From Aquimarina sp. U1-2 (GTDB taxonomy: Bacteria; Bacteroidota; Bacteroidia; Flavobacteriales; Flavobacteriaceae): a stretch of 64,000 nt of DNA. A model generated the notes under the pieces. That model made no database searches, was not told where the DNA came from, and worked only from the letters and a program-made list of their open reading frames with translations. Numbering within the stretch: the stretch's first letter is position 1; each line of letters starts with the position of its first letter. The DNA lies in assembly GCF_017897595.1 (NCBI RefSeq), contig NZ_JAGKIK010000007.1, positions 1-64,000 of the forward strand. The letters run 5' to 3'. The position numbers and the translations under genes are program-made. Below are positions 62,832 to 64,000 of the stretch, piece after piece.

Positions 62832-63296
62832 GATGAGAATCATACAACAAGCTATTGCCGAATATCCGCAAAACGTAATAACTTATAGTTCATGATCTGA
62901 TTTTTGCAAAAATTAGTAAAGATATTTTAATACTAAAACATTGTTGTTCGATAAAAAATTTGACAAGCTCTGAAAACTTCTATTACCATTAAGAATTTAT
63001 GAGTTTATAGAAAAGACACCTTGCTTTTCTAAAATTTAGACAACTTATTTTAAAACTGAATCGCCTTTACTTCAAAAACCATAATATAGAAGTATTTACA
63101 AATAAGTCTTTGTTCTATTTTCTAGCAGCCAGCGGTCTATTTTCTTTAACCGGACAATACTGATACTAAAATGAATATAATACCACTTCCACTTTAAAAT
63201 TACTCAAATAAAAAGAATCTTACGGTATCGGGTTATTCAATTATGAAGGATTATTCTTATCTTTCTGCTACTAAAAAACACATAATACTACTCAAA
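62832..63296. other. 465-bp intergenic region with a possible decayed gene fragment
   Basis: No intact gene. The plus-strand frame 63011-63163 is open for 50 codons after a TAG and ends LFYFLAASGLFSLTGQY before TGA; it looks like the hydrophobic C-terminal remnant of some protein but I cannot name it. The 30-bp word shared with 57378 is at 63177-63206. Confidence 0.3.
63177..63206 (-). repeat. 30-bp dispersed word, copy 2
   Basis: The minus strand reads TGAGTAATTTTAAAGTGGAA followed by GTGGTATTAT, one mismatch to 57378-57407. Confidence 0.7.
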
Positions 63297-64000
63297 ATGA
63301 AATGCCAAACCCCCTGCGTTTTATTCATTTGTCTGCTATTGATAAATTGTAAAACACAAAAAAAAGAGAGTATAGAAATTGATAATGAACTCATTAACGA
63401 GGTAACGCAAGAAGTGGTTAAAACCCCAAAAAGCGATGCTCAAATCGACCCTATAGCACACGCTACCGCAGTACTATCATGGAAAGAGAAAACAATTTAT
63501 ATCGATCCTGCTGGTGGTTATAAAGCGTTTGAGGGAAAAAACCCTCCTAATATTGTTCTAATTACCGATATTCATGGGGATCATATGAACATTGACACAT
63601 TAGACAGTTTAAATCTATCGCAAGCCGAAATCGTTGTTCCGCAGGCAGTAGCAGAAAAGCTTCCTGCGAGCTATACAGAAAGACTCGTGATTATCAACAA
63701 TGGTGAAATTAAAGAGGTACAAGGCATACCTATCGAGGCTATACCTATGTATAATCTTAGGGAAGAGGCTTTAAAATTTCACAAGAAAGGACGAGGGAAT
63801 GGGTATATCATTACTTTAGGGAAGGAAAGAATTTATTTTTCTGGTGATACCGAAGACATTCCTGAAATGCGAAATTTGAAGTATATTGATAAAGCATTTG
63901 TATGTATGAATCTACCGTACACGATGACAGTAGAAAGTGCTGCAGATGCCGTGCTAGAGTTTAAGCCAAAACAGGTTTACCCTTATCATTACAGAGGCTC
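63297..64000 (+). CDS. MBL fold metallo-hydrolase, lipoprotein, partial at the window end
   Basis: ATG at 63297 opens MKCQTPCVLFICLLLINCKT, a lipoprotein signal with Cys at residue 18 (or near). After a 45-residue linker comes AVLSWKEKTIYIDPAGGY and the metal motif LITDIHGDHMNIDT (HxxxDH-type, with HGDH), then IIVTLGKERIYFSGDTEDI-like sequence IYFSGDTEDIPEM and KPKQVYPYHYRGS, where the frame is cut by the window. This is a UlaG-like metallo-hydrolase. Start is certain by the signal; substrate unknown. Confidence 0.85.
   Translation, partial: MKCQTPCVLFICLLLINCKTQKKESIEIDNELINEVTQEVVKTPKSDAQIDPIAHATAVLSWKEKTIYIDPAGGYKAFEGKNPPNIVLITDIHGDHMNIDTLDSLNLSQAEIVVPQAVAEKLPASYTERLVIINNGEIKEVQGIPIEAIPMYNLREEALKFHKKGRGNGYIITLGKERIYFSGDTEDIPEMRNLKYIDKAFVCMNLPYTMTVESAADAVLEFKPKQVYPYHYRG

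Noticed and set aside
62998-63163. Transposase remnant in the intergenic region
   Set aside because: The 50-codon fragment ends like a real C-terminus but I cannot tie it to a transposase family; reported only as an unnamed fragment.
1-64000. rRNA, tRNA genes and CRISPR arrays
   Set aside because: I saw no rRNA-like stretch, no tRNA-type GTTCGANTC arm in the intergenic regions and no regularly spaced short repeats with unique spacers. A tRNA search program was not available.

Overview
The window comes from the chromosome of a marine-type Flavobacteriaceae (phylum Bacteroidota); an Aquimarina-like genome would fit, but this rests on gene content only. Evidence: low GC, TAnnTTTG-type -7 boxes, the T9SS regulator PorX, an LpxC-FabZ fusion, a MocR regulator, M16 and carboxypeptidase-regulatory-like secreted proteins, and flavobacterial gene order around lpx, efp and porX. 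Almost all of it is core metabolism; I see no prophage, conjugative element, CRISPR array, rRNA or tRNA. Layout: (1) 1-6579, minus strand: histidine operon hisG-D-C-B-H, preceded by a His-rich leader peptide and an attenuator hairpin, and interrupted by a GIY-YIG nuclease gene (between hisD and hisC) and a four-helix-bundle gene (after hisH). hisA, hisF and hisIE are presumably beyond the left edge, past a 249-bp tandem repeat. (2) 6667-10979: a SatD/DUF3307 pair behind three phased palindromes, then a prohibitin-like protein and a VWA membrane protein. (3) 11003-22821, minus strand: fabG, an M16 protease, sucD, then the lipid A block (second lpxD-like gene, efp, lpxA, lpxC-fabZ, lpxD) and an HD hydrolase. 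(4) 23055-26907, plus strand: porX, tsaE, alanine dehydrogenase, a DUF4258-like protein. (5) 26899-32678: a frameshifted acetyltransferase, DJ-1/PfpI and FMN-binding protein operon divergent from a MocR regulator; then proline dehydrogenase, VOC and pentapeptide proteins. (6) 32840-43073, plus strand: aroB, uvrA, a LOG protein, a metal-site-less M1 peptidase homologue and a fused 2-oxoacid dehydrogenase E1. (7) 43076-51596, minus strand: two paralogous coiled-coil membrane proteins, menB, a CvfB-like protein, a DUF2853 protein, and a menD/menF/hotdog-thioesterase menaquinone cluster. (8) 51681-64000: TetR with an alpha/beta hydrolase and an esterase, DinB, an old yellow enzyme, a lone FRG-domain protein, an EamA transporter, a divergent SulP/TSUP transporter pair, and an MBL-fold lipoprotein cut by the window end. 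The most interesting signals are not large gene systems but small repeated or regulatory structures: a family of palindromic repeats flanking the GIY-YIG gene and scattered elsewhere; a 150-173 bp element in three copies with imperfect terminal inverted repeats; a roughly 110-bp leader with a terminator-like hairpin found at two loci; the his attenuator; three 28-bp-phased palindromes upstream of satD; a perfect 23-bp inverted repeat that buries the dinB start codon; and several genes with lesions (frameshift, in-frame stop, no canonical start codon, lost zinc ligands).
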